Assembly: GCA_902627045.1 (NCBI GenBank)
Contig: CACOHP010000008.1
Location: 1-34,474, forward strand
Direction: 5' to 3'
DNA from: an uncultured Pelagibacteraceae bacterium
GTDB taxonomy: Bacteria > Pseudomonadota > Alphaproteobacteria > Pelagibacterales > Pelagibacteraceae
DNA length: 34,474 nt
Part shown: piece after piece, positions 1 to 8,966 of the stretch
How positions within the stretch are numbered: the stretch's first letter is position 1
Layout: the number at the start of each line of letters is the position of its first letter
Notes under the pieces: generated by a model
What the model saw: only the letters and a program-made list of their open reading frames with translations
What the model was told of the DNA's origin: nothing
Databases searched by the model: none
Program-made: the position numbers and the translations under genes

Positions 1-1372
1 ATAAAATGAACTTAGATAAATCAGTATCCTTTACCAGATTATCTAGATTTTTGTTTATATAGTTTTTATCAATCGTAATTTTTTCTCCAGATCTATCTGT
101 TGCCGTAAAGCTAATATCATCTAAAATTTTTTCAATAATCGTGTGCAATCTTCTTGCTCCAATATTTTCAACCGTTGCATTAACCTCAGAAGCTATGTTG
201 GCTATTGCATCTATACCATCCTCAGAAAACTCCAATTCAACATTTTCAGTTTTTAACAGAGCAACATATTGTTTAATCAAGCTGTAATCTGGTTCTTTTA
301 AAATTCTTTTAAAATCTTCACTTGTTAAAGCTTCTAATTCAACTCTTATGGGCAATCTTCCTTGTAGCTCAGGTAATAAATCCGAAGGCTTAGCAAGTTG
401 AAAAGCACCAGAGGCGATAAACAAAATGTGATCTGTTTTGATCGGACCATATTTAGTATTTACAGTGGTACCTTCTATTAAAGGCAATAAGTCTCTTTGC
501 ACACCTTCTCGAGATACATCGCCACCAACTCTATCTGTTCTCCCAGAAATCTTGTCTATTTCATCTAAGAAAACAATACCGTTGTTCTCTGTTGAAATTT
601 TTGCAGCTTTAATAATTTTATCTTGTTCAATTAATTTGTCAGACTCATCATTTATTAAAATTTCATGAGACTCTTTAACGGTCATTTTTTTCTTTTTTTC
701 TTTAGCACCCATGGATTTTCCAAGCATTTCACCAATATTAATCATGCCTACATTTGCACCTGGCATTCCAGGTATCTCAAAAGAAGTTGAATTAGATCCT
801 GTGTCACTGACGGCGATTTCAATTTCATTGTCGTCTAGATCACCATTTCTTAATCTTTGTCTAAAACTTTCTCTCGTTGCTGCACTTGCTTTTTTTCCGA
901 CTAAAGCATCTAAGACTTTCTCTTCAGCAAGTTTTTGCGCTTTGGTTTTTACCTCTTTCCTTTTTTTTATTTTTTCCATTGATATAGCTATCTCAACAAG
1001 ATCTCTAACTATTTGTTCAACATCTCTCCCTACATAGCCAACCTCTGTAAATCTTGTTGCCTCAACTTTAACGAAAGGTGCTTCAGCTAGTTTGGATAAT
1101 CTTCTTGATATCTCTGTTTTTCCTACTCCAGTTGGACCAATCATTAGAATATTTTTAGGTAAAACTTCATTCTTCATTTCACCCTTAAGAGCTTGTCTTC
1201 TCCATCTGTTTCTTAGTGCAACTGCAACTGCTTTTTTTGCTTTATTTTGTCCAACAACAAACCTATCCAATTCTGATACAATTTCTCTTGGTGAGAGAGA
1301 ACTACCTAAGAACTCCTCTTTTGAGTCTTTCTTATCTTTTGGGTGTAGTTGTGTAACGTTTGATTTATCCAT
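1..1372 (-). CDS. hslU: HslU, ATPase subunit of the HslVU protease (stop codon just outside the window)
   Basis: AAA+ unfoldase that recognises, unfolds and feeds proteins to the HslV peptidase chamber in the cytoplasm. I translated it from the minus strand: about 457 residues, beginning [16 protein letters not shown]. It contains the Walker [10 protein letters not shown] near residue 80, the HslU-type [15 protein letters not shown] stretch, a Walker B of the form [11 protein letters not shown], and a sensor/arginine region ending [12 protein letters not shown]. The last readable residues are LSKFIL, matching the usual HslU C-terminal tail that docks into HslV, so the gene is probably complete apart from its stop codon, of which only the first T is inside the window. 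The start ATG overlaps the hslV stop by one base (TAATG), which suggests translational coupling. Confidence 0.95.
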   Translation of the reverse strand, partial: MDKSNVTQLHPKDKKDSKEEFLGSSLSPREIVSELDRFVVGQNKAKKAVAVALRNRWRRQALKGEMKNEVLPKNILMIGPTGVGKTEISRRLSKLAEAPFVKVEATRFTEVGYVGRDVEQIVRDLVEIAISMEKIKKRKEVKTKAQKLAEEKVLDALVGKKASAATRESFRQRLRNGDLDDNEIEIAVSDTGSNSTSFEIPGMPGANVGMINIGEMLGKSMGAKEKKKKMTVKESHEILINDESDKLIEQDKIIKAAKISTENNGIVFLDEIDKISGRTDRVGGDVSREGVQRDLLPLIEGTTVNTKYGPIKTDHILFIASGAFQLAKPSDLLPELQGRLPIRVELEALTSEDFKRILKEPDYSLIKQYVALLKTENVELEFSEDGIDAIANIASEVNATVENIGARRLHTIIEKILDDISFTATDRSGEKITIDKNYINKNLDNLVKDTDLSKFIL

Positions 1373-1887
1373 TATATTTTTTCAATTTTAACATTATTGT
1401 TTGTAAAAACACAAATTTCTGCTGCAACCTCAATTGCTTTTTTTGCAACTTCCTCCGCATTCATATCTGTGCCAATTAAAACTTTTCCTGCGGCAAGTGC
1501 ATAATTTCCGCCTGAACCAATTCCAATCACGTCTCCTTCGGGCTCTAATACATCTCCTGTGCCTGAAATAATATAACTATTTTCTTTATCACCTATTGCC
1601 ATTAAGGCTTCGAGCCTTCTTAAATATTTGTCTGTTCGCCAATCTTTTGCTAACTCTACTGCTGCTCTAGATAAATTTCCTGCATGTTTTTCTAATTTTG
1701 CTTCTAGTCTTTCAAACAAAGTTAAAGCATCTGCCGTAGATCCAGCAAATCCTGCTACGACACCTCTTTTATCAATTTTTCTTACTTTTGAGGCAGTGCT
1801 TTTCACGACTGTATTTCCCATGCTCACCTGTCCATCACCTGCAACTACGACTTCTTTGTTTTTTCTTACTAGTACAATTGTTGTCAT
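1372..1887 (-). CDS. hslV: HslV, peptidase subunit of the HslVU protease
   Basis: Threonine protease forming the proteolytic core of HslVU. The protein begins [12 protein letters not shown]. In this family the initiator Met is removed and the next Thr is the nucleophile, so the second residue is the catalytic Thr. Other family marks are [43 protein letters not shown] and [14 protein letters not shown]. At 171 residues it is of normal length. It is the first gene of an hslV-hslU pair and is divergent from hisB, with 91 bases between the two starts. No clear Shine-Dalgarno sequence precedes the ATG, which is common in this window. Confidence 0.96.
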   Translation of the reverse strand: MTTIVLVRKNKEVVVAGDGQVSMGNTVVKSTASKVRKIDKRGVVAGFAGSTADALTLFERLEAKLEKHAGNLSRAAVELAKDWRTDKYLRRLEALMAIGDKENSYIISGTGDVLEPEGDVIGIGSGGNYALAAGKVLIGTDMNAEEVAKKAIEVAAEICVFTNNNVKIEKI

Positions 1888-1938
1888 AGCTTATAAATGG
1901 ATACTAATTTTGATACTTCAAGCCCAGGGTTAGTATTA

Positions 1939-1967
1939 TTGCCATAATTGTATATTATATGTATACC
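1939..1967 (+). promoter_or_regulatory. Possible promoter for the his run
   Basis: In the hslV-hisB divergent gap, TTGCCA (1939-1944) lies 17 bases before TATACC (1962-1967), 11 bases upstream of the hisB ATG. Both hexamers are imperfect (4 of 6 for the -10), and in such AT-rich DNA chance matches are common. The short distance to the ATG would give a very short leader. Confidence 0.25.
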
Positions 1968-1978
1968 TCTTTTTAATT

Positions 1979-2569
1979 ATGAAGCGTAAAGGTAAAATTA
2001 ATCGAAAAACCAAAGAGACCAGCATCAGTGTTGATTTGAATATTGATGGAAAAGGTAAATATAAAATTGATACCGGCATAGGTTTCTTAGATCACATGTT
2101 AGAACAGTTATCTAAACATTCCTCTATTGACATGACTATTAAAGCCAAAGGGGATACCCATATAGATCTGCACCACACCACTGAAGACACTGGTATTGCG
2201 ATAGGTGAAGCTTTAAAAAAAGCGCTAAAAAATTCTGTTGGCATCAGAAGATATGCTCATGCAATGATTCCTATGGATGAAACTTTATCACGTGTGGCTC
2301 TTGATATTTCAAATAGACCCTATTTGATTTGGAACGTTAATCTCAAAGTAGAAAAACTTGGTGAAATGGATACTGAACTTTTTAAAGAATGGTTTCAAGC
2401 ATTTTCGCAAGCTGCTGGAATTACTTTACACATTGAGAATATTTATGGTGATAACAGTCATCACATAATAGAGTCTTGCTTCAAAGGTTTGGCAAGATCA
2501 TTACGAGCTGCATTAGAGATAGATCCCAGGAATAAAAAAACAATTCCCTCTACAAAAGGTTCTTTATAA
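1979..2569 (+). CDS. hisB: Imidazoleglycerol-phosphate dehydratase HisB
   Basis: Dehydrates imidazole glycerol phosphate to imidazole acetol phosphate in histidine biosynthesis. It is 196 residues, the length of a stand-alone dehydratase without the phosphatase domain fused in enterobacteria. The repeated metal-binding His/Glu motifs are visible: [33 protein letters not shown] and [19 protein letters not shown]. It ends with the usual basic/proline-like tail ([12 protein letters not shown]). It is first in a same-strand run hisB-hisH-hisA-microORF-hisF-hisE with gaps of 0 to 5 bases, apart from the microORF, so the run is very probably one operon. Confidence 0.97.
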   Translation: MKRKGKINRKTKETSISVDLNIDGKGKYKIDTGIGFLDHMLEQLSKHSSIDMTIKAKGDTHIDLHHTTEDTGIAIGEALKKALKNSVGIRRYAHAMIPMDETLSRVALDISNRPYLIWNVNLKVEKLGEMDTELFKEWFQAFSQAAGITLHIENIYGDNSHHIIESCFKGLARSLRAALEIDPRNKKTIPSTKGSL

Positions 2570-2574
2570 GTTTA

Positions 2575-3201
2575 ATGAAAGTAACAATTGTTGATTATAA
2601 TTCGGGCAATATTAGCTCGGTGATAAACTCTTTTAAAGAAGTTGCAAAAAATAAAGTAAATATTGAGGTAACTTCAGATTTAGGTAAGATTAAATCAAGT
2701 GATAAATTAGTTTTACCAGGCCAGGGCTCATTTAAAAGTTGTGTAGATGCTCTAAATAAAATTGATGGTCTAAAAGAAACTCTAAACGAATTTGCAATAA
2801 ACAATAAAAAACCTCTTCTTGGAATTTGTGTTGGTTTACAAATGTTTGCTGATGTTGGGTATGAAGAAACCGAAACGAACGGTTTAGGATGGATTTCGGG
2901 TAAAGTTTCTAAAATAGATAACCAAAATGGTAAATTTAAACTTCCTCACATTGGTTGGAATCAAATCAATATTTTAAAAGAAAGCAAGATCTTTAAAGAA
3001 ATAGAAAATAATTCTCATATGTACTTTGTTCATAGCTATGAAATTATACCAAATGATAAGAGTGTGATTGCAGCAACAACAGATTATTGCTCGAATATAG
3101 TTTGTTCAGTTGAAAAAGAAAATATCTTTGGAACCCAGTTTCACCCGGAAAAGAGTGATAAAATAGGATTAAAAATAATTGATAATTTTATAAATTTGTA
3201 A
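2575..3201 (+). CDS. hisH: Imidazole glycerol phosphate synthase glutaminase subunit HisH
   Basis: Class I glutamine amidotransferase that supplies ammonia to HisF. The sequence starts KVTIVDYNSGNI. It has the PGQGSF oxyanion-strand motif, the nucleophile elbow LGICVGLQMF with Cys85, and the catalytic FHPEKS with His190 and Glu192, so the triad is intact. It is 208 residues, normal for HisH. It starts 5 bases after hisB and ends exactly where hisA begins. Its partner hisF lies two genes downstream, the common hisH-hisA-hisF order, here interrupted by a tiny ORF. Confidence 0.97.
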   Translation: MKVTIVDYNSGNISSVINSFKEVAKNKVNIEVTSDLGKIKSSDKLVLPGQGSFKSCVDALNKIDGLKETLNEFAINNKKPLLGICVGLQMFADVGYEETETNGLGWISGKVSKIDNQNGKFKLPHIGWNQINILKESKIFKEIENNSHMYFVHSYEIIPNDKSVIAATTDYCSNIVCSVEKENIFGTQFHPEKSDKIGLKIIDNFINL

Positions 3202-3918
3202 ATGAAGATATTTCCTGCAATAGACATTAAAGATAAAAAGTGTGTAAGATTAGTTAAAGGAGATTTTGACAACAAAACTGAGTATGAAATGTCTCCAATT
3301 GAACAAGCAGGAAAATTTAAAGATCATGGTTTTAAAAATTTACACATAGTTGATTTAGATGGTGCTTTGACTGGTGTAACAGTGAATTTAGATATTATTA
3401 AGGATATAGTTAGCAAATTTAATTTAAATGTTGAGGTAGGTGGCGGTATTAGAAGTATTGATAGTATCATAGAATACGTTGATGCTGGTGTTGAGAAAGT
3501 AATTTTAGGAAGTGCTGTTATTAAAGACAAAAATTTTTTAAAGGAAGCATGTGTAAAATTTCCAGACAAAATTGCCCTAGGTTTAGATGCTAAAGATGGT
3601 TATTTGTCAGTATCTGGATGGAAAGAAAATTCTAATCAATTGACTTTAGATTATTTAAAGGAAGTTAATGACTATGGTGTTAGTAGATTAATTTATACAG
3701 ATATAAATCGAGATGGCATGAAACAAAGTCCAAATTTTGATGAAACATCAAGAGTTGCAGATGTCTCAAACTGTCCTGTCATTATATCAGGTGGAGTTTC
3801 ATCAATAGATGATATTAAAAAAGCCAAAACTTTAAGAAATATTGAGGGAATTATAGTTGGAAAAGCAATTTACGATGGTGATATCAAATTAACAGATTTA
3901 GCAAAGGAGTTAAATTAA
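3202..3918 (+). CDS. hisA: ProFAR isomerase HisA
   Basis: Converts ProFAR to PRFAR by an Amadori rearrangement; a (beta/alpha)8 barrel related to HisF. The first strand reads MKIFPAIDIKDKKCVRL with the catalytic Asp8. The phosphate-binding loops VGGGIRS and ISGGVSS and the second-half YTDINRDGM with the second catalytic Asp are present. It is 238 residues, normal length. Its ATG directly follows the hisH stop. Its last codons contain the ribosome-binding sequence of the next small ORF. Confidence 0.97.
   Translation: MKIFPAIDIKDKKCVRLVKGDFDNKTEYEMSPIEQAGKFKDHGFKNLHIVDLDGALTGVTVNLDIIKDIVSKFNLNVEVGGGIRSIDSIIEYVDAGVEKVILGSAVIKDKNFLKEACVKFPDKIALGLDAKDGYLSVSGWKENSNQLTLDYLKEVNDYGVSRLIYTDINRDGMKQSPNFDETSRVADVSNCPVIISGGVSSIDDIKKAKTLRNIEGIIVGKAIYDGDIKLTDLAKELN
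3905..3909 (+). promoter_or_regulatory. Strong Shine-Dalgarno sequence for the 29-codon ORF
   Basis: AGGAG (within AAAGGAG) inside the last codons of hisA, 9 bases before the ATG at 3919. Most starts in this window, including hisF, have no such sequence, so it is direct support for translation of the small ORF. Confidence 0.7.
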
Positions 3919-4008
3919 ATGAAGTCATTTGATTATTTAAGTCTTTATCTTATTGTAATAATATTGTGTTCTGTAAGTGTAAATTACCTTTATAGAATAT
4001 ATTTTTAA
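3919..4008 (+). CDS. 29-residue single-pass membrane microprotein between hisA and hisF
   Basis: ATG immediately follows the hisA TAA, and the ORF ends 2 bases before the hisF ATG, so it fills the gap exactly. The product begins [15 protein letters not shown], continues [14 protein letters not shown] and stops. Residues of about 7-25 form one hydrophobic segment with a single Cys, followed by a Tyr/Arg-rich end. A good AGGAG precedes the start at a proper spacing, whereas hisF has none, so hisF may be translated by coupling to this ORF. I do not recognise a family. It could be a genuine membrane microprotein or a coupling peptide whose sequence matters little. Conservation in relatives would separate the two. 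Confidence 0.6.
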   Translation: MKSFDYLSLYLIVIILCSVSVNYLYRIYF

Positions 4009-4010
4009 AC

Positions 4011-4766
4011 ATGCTAAAAAATAGAATAATTCCTTGTTTGGATGTCAAGAATGGGCGTGTTGTTAAGGGGATTAACTTTGTAGATTTAAAAGACGCAGGA
4101 GATCCTGTCGAACAAGCAAAAATTTATAGTGACGGTGGGGCAGATGAAATTTGTTTTTTAGATATTACAGCCTCAAATGAAAATAGAGATACAATTTATG
4201 ATGTAGTTAAAAGAACTTCAAAAAAATGTTTCGTACCTTTAACTGTGGGTGGTGGAATTAGAAGTGTAGAAGATATAAATAAATTACTTAATTGTGGCGC
4301 AGATAAAGTTTCGATCAATACAGCAGCTGTTGAAAATTCAAAAGTAGTTATTGAGAGTTCAAAAAAGTTTGGGTCCCAATGCATTGTTGTAGCAATTGAT
4401 GCTAAAAAAAATGGAGATAAATGGGAAGTCTTTACACATGGGGGGAGAAATAATAGTGGAATTGATGCATTAGAGTATGCAAAAAAAATGGAAGAAAGTG
4501 GTGCGGGTGAGTTATTAGTAACCTCAATGGATAAAGATGGAACACAACAAGGCTATGATATTGATTTAATGACTAAAATTGCATCAAAAGTAAATATACC
4601 CTTAATAGCATCAGGTGGAGTTGGGAATTTAGATCATTTGGTTGATGGAATAAAACTTGGAAATGCAAGTGCAGTTTTGGCAGCATCAATATTTCACTAT
4701 GGAAAATATTCTATAAAGGAGGCTAAGGAATATTTGGACTCAAAAGAAATTCCTGTTAGAATTTAG
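4011..4766 (+). CDS. hisF: Imidazole glycerol phosphate synthase cyclase subunit HisF
   Basis: Synthase subunit that closes the imidazole ring from PRFAR and ammonia delivered by HisH, giving imidazole glycerol phosphate and AICAR. The start [20 protein letters not shown] contains catalytic Asp11. VAIDAKKNG carries the second catalytic Asp near residue 130. The phosphate loops VGGGIRS and ASGGVGN are present. It is 251 residues, normal. AICAR made here re-enters purine synthesis through PurH, encoded at 11252-12793. No Shine-Dalgarno sequence lies before the ATG. Confidence 0.97.
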   Translation: MLKNRIIPCLDVKNGRVVKGINFVDLKDAGDPVEQAKIYSDGGADEICFLDITASNENRDTIYDVVKRTSKKCFVPLTVGGGIRSVEDINKLLNCGADKVSINTAAVENSKVVIESSKKFGSQCIVVAIDAKKNGDKWEVFTHGGRNNSGIDALEYAKKMEESGAGELLVTSMDKDGTQQGYDIDLMTKIASKVNIPLIASGGVGNLDHLVDGIKLGNASAVLAASIFHYGKYSIKEAKEYLDSKEIPVRI

Positions 4767-4767
4767 C

Positions 4768-5040
4768 ATGCTAAACGCATTAGAAAACTTATTTAAACTT
4801 GCGCGTGAAAGAAAAGAGAAACCAATTGATGGTTCTTATACAAATAAATTATTATCTAACAAGTCGTTTAGTAAATCAAAAGTTTTAGAGGAAATAAATG
4901 AGTTGATTGAAGCCGTAGAGAAAGACACTAATAAAATTCACGAGGCTGCTGACGTATTTTACCATTTGATAATTTATCTTGAGGCGCATAATATTAAGAT
5001 TGAGGATATAGAAAAAGAGTTAGAAAAAAGAAAAAAATAA
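4768..5040 (+). CDS. hisE: Phosphoribosyl-ATP pyrophosphohydrolase HisE
   Basis: Second step of histidine synthesis, an all-alpha MazG-like pyrophosphohydrolase. At 90 residues it is a stand-alone HisE. Diagnostic parts are KPIDGSYTNKLL, the helix EEINELIEAVEKD and EAADVFYHLIIYLEAHNI, whose E..E and E..D pairs bind Mg. It ends in a lysine-rich tail. It starts one base after the hisF stop. HisI, its usual fusion partner or neighbour, is not in this window, so the cyclohydrolase must be encoded elsewhere. Confidence 0.92.
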   Translation: MLNALENLFKLARERKEKPIDGSYTNKLLSNKSFSKSKVLEEINELIEAVEKDTNKIHEAADVFYHLIIYLEAHNIKIEDIEKELEKRKK

Positions 5041-5041
5041 A

Positions 5042-5383
5042 ATGAGTAAGATTAAAATTGTTTTAGTCTTTTTATTGTGTTTCGGTCTTTACAAAGGCTA
5101 TGTTGCTTTTACTGAATTTGAGATAGGAGTTTCTGACAGAGTTGCTGAAATAGAAGCAAATGCTGACATAGAGAGACAAGGAGAAGTTATTGCACTTATG
5201 ATGTATTTAGGAGATCCTCCAGAATTAAATGAACATTTACTAGTAAAAAATAAGTCCAAATGTTTAGAAATGAAGAAGATAGCTGAAGAAACATCTTTTG
5301 CATATTATGAATGTGCCGTTGTTGATGCTAACTTAAAAGGTGGAAAAATTATTACCATAAGGGAAGAACTAGAGATTTTGTAA
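5042..5383 (+). CDS. Small envelope protein of unknown function
   Basis: 113 residues. An N-terminal hydrophobic segment (about residues 4-24, KIKIVLVFLLCFGLYKGYVAF) is probably a membrane anchor or uncleaved signal, followed by an acidic domain of about 85 residues with two cysteines (KSKCLEMK and YYECAV) that could pair in the periplasm. I recognise no family. It starts one base after hisE and shares a TAATG junction with the HIT gene, so it is co-transcribed with the end of the his run. Nothing indicates a role in histidine synthesis. Confidence 0.75.
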   Translation: MSKIKIVLVFLLCFGLYKGYVAFTEFEIGVSDRVAEIEANADIERQGEVIALMMYLGDPPELNEHLLVKNKSKCLEMKKIAEETSFAYYECAVVDANLKGGKIITIREELEIL

Positions 5384-5748
5384 TGACATATGACAATAAT
5401 AATATTTTTGCAAAGATTTTAAGAGAAGAAATACCTTGTAAAAAAATTTATGAAGATGAGTTTGTCCTATCTTTTTATGATATAAACCCCCAAAAGAAGA
5501 TACATGCACTTGTTATACCAAAAGGAAAATATACAGATTTAGATGATTTTGCCATTAATGCCTCTAATGATGAAATTGTAGGTCTTATAAAAGGCATCAA
5601 TATAGTTGCCAAAAAACTAAATATTTCTGTTGATACTGGAAAAGGTTACAGGGCGCTTGCTAATATAAGTGAATATGGTGGACAAGAAGTTCCGCACCTA
5701 CATTTCCATTTATTTGGAGGTGAGAAGGTGGGTAAAATGGTTCAATGA
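5383..5748 (+). CDS. HIT family nucleotide hydrolase (HinT-like)
   Basis: Histidine-triad purine nucleoside phosphoramidase family. The triad is clear near the C-terminus: VPHLHFHLFGG, with His105, His107 and His109 in the H-x-H-x-H-x-x pattern. The N-terminal part IFAKILREEIPCKKIYEDE and the strand HALVIPKGKYTDLDD are typical of the HinT/PKCI branch. The length of 121 residues is normal. It overlaps the upstream stop by one base and the downstream GNAT gene by four (ATGA). The natural substrate cannot be told from sequence. Confidence 0.93.
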   Translation: MTYDNNNIFAKILREEIPCKKIYEDEFVLSFYDINPQKKIHALVIPKGKYTDLDDFAINASNDEIVGLIKGINIVAKKLNISVDTGKGYRALANISEYGGQEVPHLHFHLFGGEKVGKMVQ

Positions 5749-6248
5749 GTTTAAAAGTTAAAAGAAATTATCTAGAAATTTACTCAATTGATGATTTGAT
5801 TGATGTAAAAATTGTGCCTAAAGAATTTACAATAGATCTTATCGATCCACCAAACTTTCAACTAAACAAGTTTTTTTACAAAGGTATAGGGAAAAATCAT
5901 CGTTGGACTGATAGATTGTCATGGAATGATAATCAGTGGATCAACTATACAACAAATAAAAACCTTAAAACCTATATCTTAAAAAATAAAAATGATCTTG
6001 CTGGTTATTTTGAGTTAATATTTCATCAAAATGAATATGAGGTTGAAATAGCCTACCTTGGTTTGTTAGAGGAATATCACAATAAAAAACTTGGATCTTA
6101 TTTGTTATCTATGGCAATTAAAAAGTCTTTTTCACAAAAACCTAAAAGAGTATGGGTGCACACTTGCTCTTTGGATCATAAAAATGCTTTAAATAATTAT
6201 TTATCCAGAGGGATGAAGGTTTTTATGACAGAAACAATACAAATTTAA
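5745..6248 (+). CDS. GNAT family N-acetyltransferase
   Basis: 167 residues. The central-to-C-terminal region has the GNAT layout: strand LAGYFELIFH, then EVEIAYLGLLEEYHNKKLGSYLL covering strand 4 and the acetyl-CoA loop, then VWVHTCSLDHKNALNNYLSRGM, the usual late strand and helix. The pyrophosphate loop (HNKKLGS) departs from the consensus R/Q-x-x-G-x-G/A, although the pattern around it fits. The substrate is unknown. Start by ATGA overlap with the HIT gene; last gene of the plus-strand run, converging with lolA. Confidence 0.82.
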   Translation: MSLKVKRNYLEIYSIDDLIDVKIVPKEFTIDLIDPPNFQLNKFFYKGIGKNHRWTDRLSWNDNQWINYTTNKNLKTYILKNKNDLAGYFELIFHQNEYEVEIAYLGLLEEYHNKKLGSYLLSMAIKKSFSQKPKRVWVHTCSLDHKNALNNYLSRGMKVFMTETIQI

Positions 6249-6251
6249 ATA

Positions 6252-6812
6252 TTATTGATTTTTTAAATCAGAACTTGGTAATTCAAATTTTTTTTTCTCA
6301 ATCTTCTGATTAATCGAAATAGATGACAAATATACAATATTGAGATTTTGATATAAATCTATTGTTTGCCAACCTTTTAAATTTAGCGTTTTTTTATCGA
6401 AAAAGAGGATTATTTCATTTTCATCTTTGAAAAATTTGAAGGCTATAATATTTTTATCTGAATAATAACTTTCTGATTTTCTAATTTCATCTAACAAAAA
6501 TTTCTTATCTAATACTAGATTTAGCGGAGTTTTTTTTAGGGGATATATATAATAGCTTGAGATAGTCTTAATAACAAATGATGTGCCATTTGAGACTAAA
6601 ATTTTTTTATTGCTTAAATCATATTTACAAAAAATTTTCTTTGGGTATTGCAAAACACAATTACCTTTCTCAATTTTATCATTTATGTTTTGTTCAAAAT
6701 TAAATGATATATTTTCAATAAAATTTAGTTTTTTTAAGATATTATTTTTAACCGAGGCAGAGCTCTCATTTATTAAAAAAAAAAAGAATATTAAAATATA
6801 ATATTTTCTCAT
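6252..6812 (-). CDS. lolA: Outer-membrane lipoprotein carrier protein LolA
   Basis: Periplasmic chaperone that takes lipoproteins from the LolCDE exporter to the outer membrane. It has an N-terminal signal (MRKYYILIFFFFLINESSAS) and a LolA-like beta domain: FIENISFNFEQNI, KGNCVLQYPKKIFCKY, ILVSNGTSFVIKT and a Gln-Thr-Ile-Asp stretch near the end. 186 residues including the signal. The sequence is strongly diverged and K/I/N-rich, but its position directly behind ftsK, with an ATGA overlap, is the usual alphaproteobacterial ftsK-lolA order and supports the call. Confidence 0.85.
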   Translation of the reverse strand: MRKYYILIFFFFLINESSASVKNNILKKLNFIENISFNFEQNINDKIEKGNCVLQYPKKIFCKYDLSNKKILVSNGTSFVIKTISSYYIYPLKKTPLNLVLDKKFLLDEIRKSESYYSDKNIIAFKFFKDENEIILFFDKKTLNLKGWQTIDLYQNLNIVYLSSISINQKIEKKKFELPSSDLKNQ

Positions 6813-8935
6813 TTTAAAACATCACGTTTTCCAACATGGTTAGCCTTGCTTACAATTCCTTCGGCTTCCATCATGTCAATAATTCTTGCAGCTCTATTGT
6901 ATCCAATTTGTAATTTTCTCTGTAAAAATGAAGTTGAAGCTTTTCCTTCTGATTTTATAATTTCAACAGCATCGTTGTATAATTCATCTTTATCCCCTTG
7001 ATTTTTTGAATTTTCAATCATTTCCTTCTCATCAACAAAATTCAAAATTTCATCAATATAATCAGGTTCAGCTTGAGATCTTAAGTAATTATTAATTTTT
7101 TCAATTTCATTTTCAGAAACATACGGTGCATGAATTCTTACCACTTTATTTGCTGATGACATAAAAAGCATGTCTCCTTTACCTAATAATTGCTCAGCTC
7201 CTTGCTCACCTAAAATTGTCCTACTATCTATTTTTGATGTTACCTGAAATGAAATACGAGTTGGAAAATTTGCTTTAATAGTACCTGTTATAACATCAAC
7301 GCTAGGTCTTTGAGTTGCCATTATAATGTGTATTCCTGCTGCTCTAGCCATTTGTGATAATTTTTGTATGTAGTTCTCTATTTCTTTTCCAGCAACTAAC
7401 ATTAAGTCAGACATCTCATCTACAACGACCACAATATAAGGCATTGCAAGTTTATGTTTTAAGTTATATCCATCAATATTCCTTACACCCTCTTTAGTCA
7501 TCAATCTGTATCTACTTTCCATTTCTTTAACTACCCAACCTAAAACTGAAGCTGCTTTTTTTGCTTCAGTAATTACTGGGCAAAGTAAATGTGGCACACC
7601 TTCATAAGTAGATAGTTCAAGCATTTTTGGATCAATTAAAATAAATTTACATTTATCAGGATGATGTCGGTAAAGTAATGAGAGAATAATTGTATTTATA
7701 CAAACTGATTTTCCTGATCCTGTAGTACCAGCAATTAATAAGTGAGGCATTGATGTTAAGTCTCTAACAATTGGCTCTCCAGAAATATTTTTACCTAATG
7801 CGATTGGTAATTTTATATCCTTTTTTTTAAAATCTGAGTTATTGAGAATTTCACTCAGATAAACATTTTCTCTCTGCGTATTCGGTAATTCAATACCTAT
7901 TGTATTGCTTCCAGGGATAGTAGATATTCTTGCAGATTCTGAACTCGTATTTCTTGCTATATCATCCGAGAGGTTTACAATTTTTGAAACTTTTATACCT
8001 GCAGCTGGCTCAAACTCATTTAAGGTGACCACAGGCCCATGACTAATTTTTTTAATTTTACCGTTCACACCAAAATCCAAAAGTATTTTTTCTATGAAAG
8101 TTGGGTCAATGGTATCGTTTTTGTCAAATTTATTTCTTTCATTTTTTGAGGGGGCTTTCAGTAATTCTAAAGGGGGTATTTTATACTTGTTTTTATCTTT
8201 TGAAAGATTGTTCTCAGCTTTTATGAATGGTAAATCCTCTTGAATCAAATTCTTTATTTCTTCTTGGGGTATATATTCATTAATAATTTCATTTTTGTTC
8301 GTATAGTTTTTTTCCCTCTTACCAAATAATTTACTGAAAATTTTTTTAATAATCTTGAGAGAATTTTTAATATTAAAGTTTAGACTTGTTAAAAACAATA
8401 CAGAGATGAATAAAACTAAAATATAGTAAGAAATTATTTCATTAGAACTTATAAATGAATTTAAGAAGGTACCATTGAGGTATTTACCTATAAAACCTCC
8501 ATTGCCGTTTATATAAAGATCAAAAGAGTCTGCATAAAAATAGCTAAAAAAAAGTGAGCCTACAATAGAATAGATAATGATGAAAAATAAGTTTTCTAAA
8601 AATAAAAGAATCTCTTTTTTTCTAAAAATATTAATTCCAGTTAAAGTAAATGTTATGGGTATTAAAAAAGCAATAAGTCCTACAGACTGAAAAAAAAGAT
8701 CCGAAGTATAACTTCCTTTAAAACCTAGATAATTTTTTATCTCTAAATTGTCGGGAAATATAAAATTTGGGTCCTCTGGTGAATGAGAAATCAAAGCTAA
8801 AAAAAGAAGAATTCCTAAAATTGTAATAGTTAATCCTGAGATTTCTATTAATCTCTTAGTAATAAAAATTAGTATTGAATTGCCAAGTTTTTTAATATCC
8901 ATAGCAGATGAATCAAATATATATCTTTGTATCAT
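6809..8935 (-). CDS. ftsK: DNA translocase FtsK
   Basis: Septal DNA pump that clears and aligns chromosome ends at division. The N-terminal ~190 residues hold about four membrane helices. A short hydrophilic linker follows, then the motor: Walker A AGTTGSGKSV (Lys409), Walker B YIVVVVDEMSDLM, MATQRPSVDVITG and ILGEQGAEQLLGKGDMLF. The C-terminal gamma winged helix (FLQRKLQIGYNRAARIIDMMEAEG) reads KOPS-type sites. At 708 residues it has a short linker compared with E. coli, as in other small genomes. The chosen ATG leaves only 31 bases to the divergent gene. Met12 (8902) is an alternative start, and neither has a clear Shine-Dalgarno sequence. Confidence 0.95.
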   Translation of the reverse strand: MIQRYIFDSSAMDIKKLGNSILIFITKRLIEISGLTITILGILLFLALISHSPEDPNFIFPDNLEIKNYLGFKGSYTSDLFFQSVGLIAFLIPITFTLTGINIFRKKEILLFLENLFFIIIYSIVGSLFFSYFYADSFDLYINGNGGFIGKYLNGTFLNSFISSNEIISYYILVLFISVLFLTSLNFNIKNSLKIIKKIFSKLFGKREKNYTNKNEIINEYIPQEEIKNLIQEDLPFIKAENNLSKDKNKYKIPPLELLKAPSKNERNKFDKNDTIDPTFIEKILLDFGVNGKIKKISHGPVVTLNEFEPAAGIKVSKIVNLSDDIARNTSSESARISTIPGSNTIGIELPNTQRENVYLSEILNNSDFKKKDIKLPIALGKNISGEPIVRDLTSMPHLLIAGTTGSGKSVCINTIILSLLYRHHPDKCKFILIDPKMLELSTYEGVPHLLCPVITEAKKAASVLGWVVKEMESRYRLMTKEGVRNIDGYNLKHKLAMPYIVVVVDEMSDLMLVAGKEIENYIQKLSQMARAAGIHIIMATQRPSVDVITGTIKANFPTRISFQVTSKIDSRTILGEQGAEQLLGKGDMLFMSSANKVVRIHAPYVSENEIEKINNYLRSQAEPDYIDEILNFVDEKEMIENSKNQGDKDELYNDAVEIIKSEGKASTSFLQRKLQIGYNRAARIIDMMEAEGIVSKANHVGKRDVLK

Positions 8936-8966
8936 CTAATTTTTGTTGTTAAAATTAAAATTTATT

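Noticed and set aside
438..1391. Three plus-strand open frames of 76-108 codons
   Set aside because: They are shadows in other frames of hslU on the minus strand, which matches its family over its full length.
4714..4722. AAAGGAGG inside hisF, a strong ribosome-binding-like sequence
   Set aside because: It lies about 45 bases before the hisE start and encodes conserved-frame hisF residues; no start codon follows at a useful distance.
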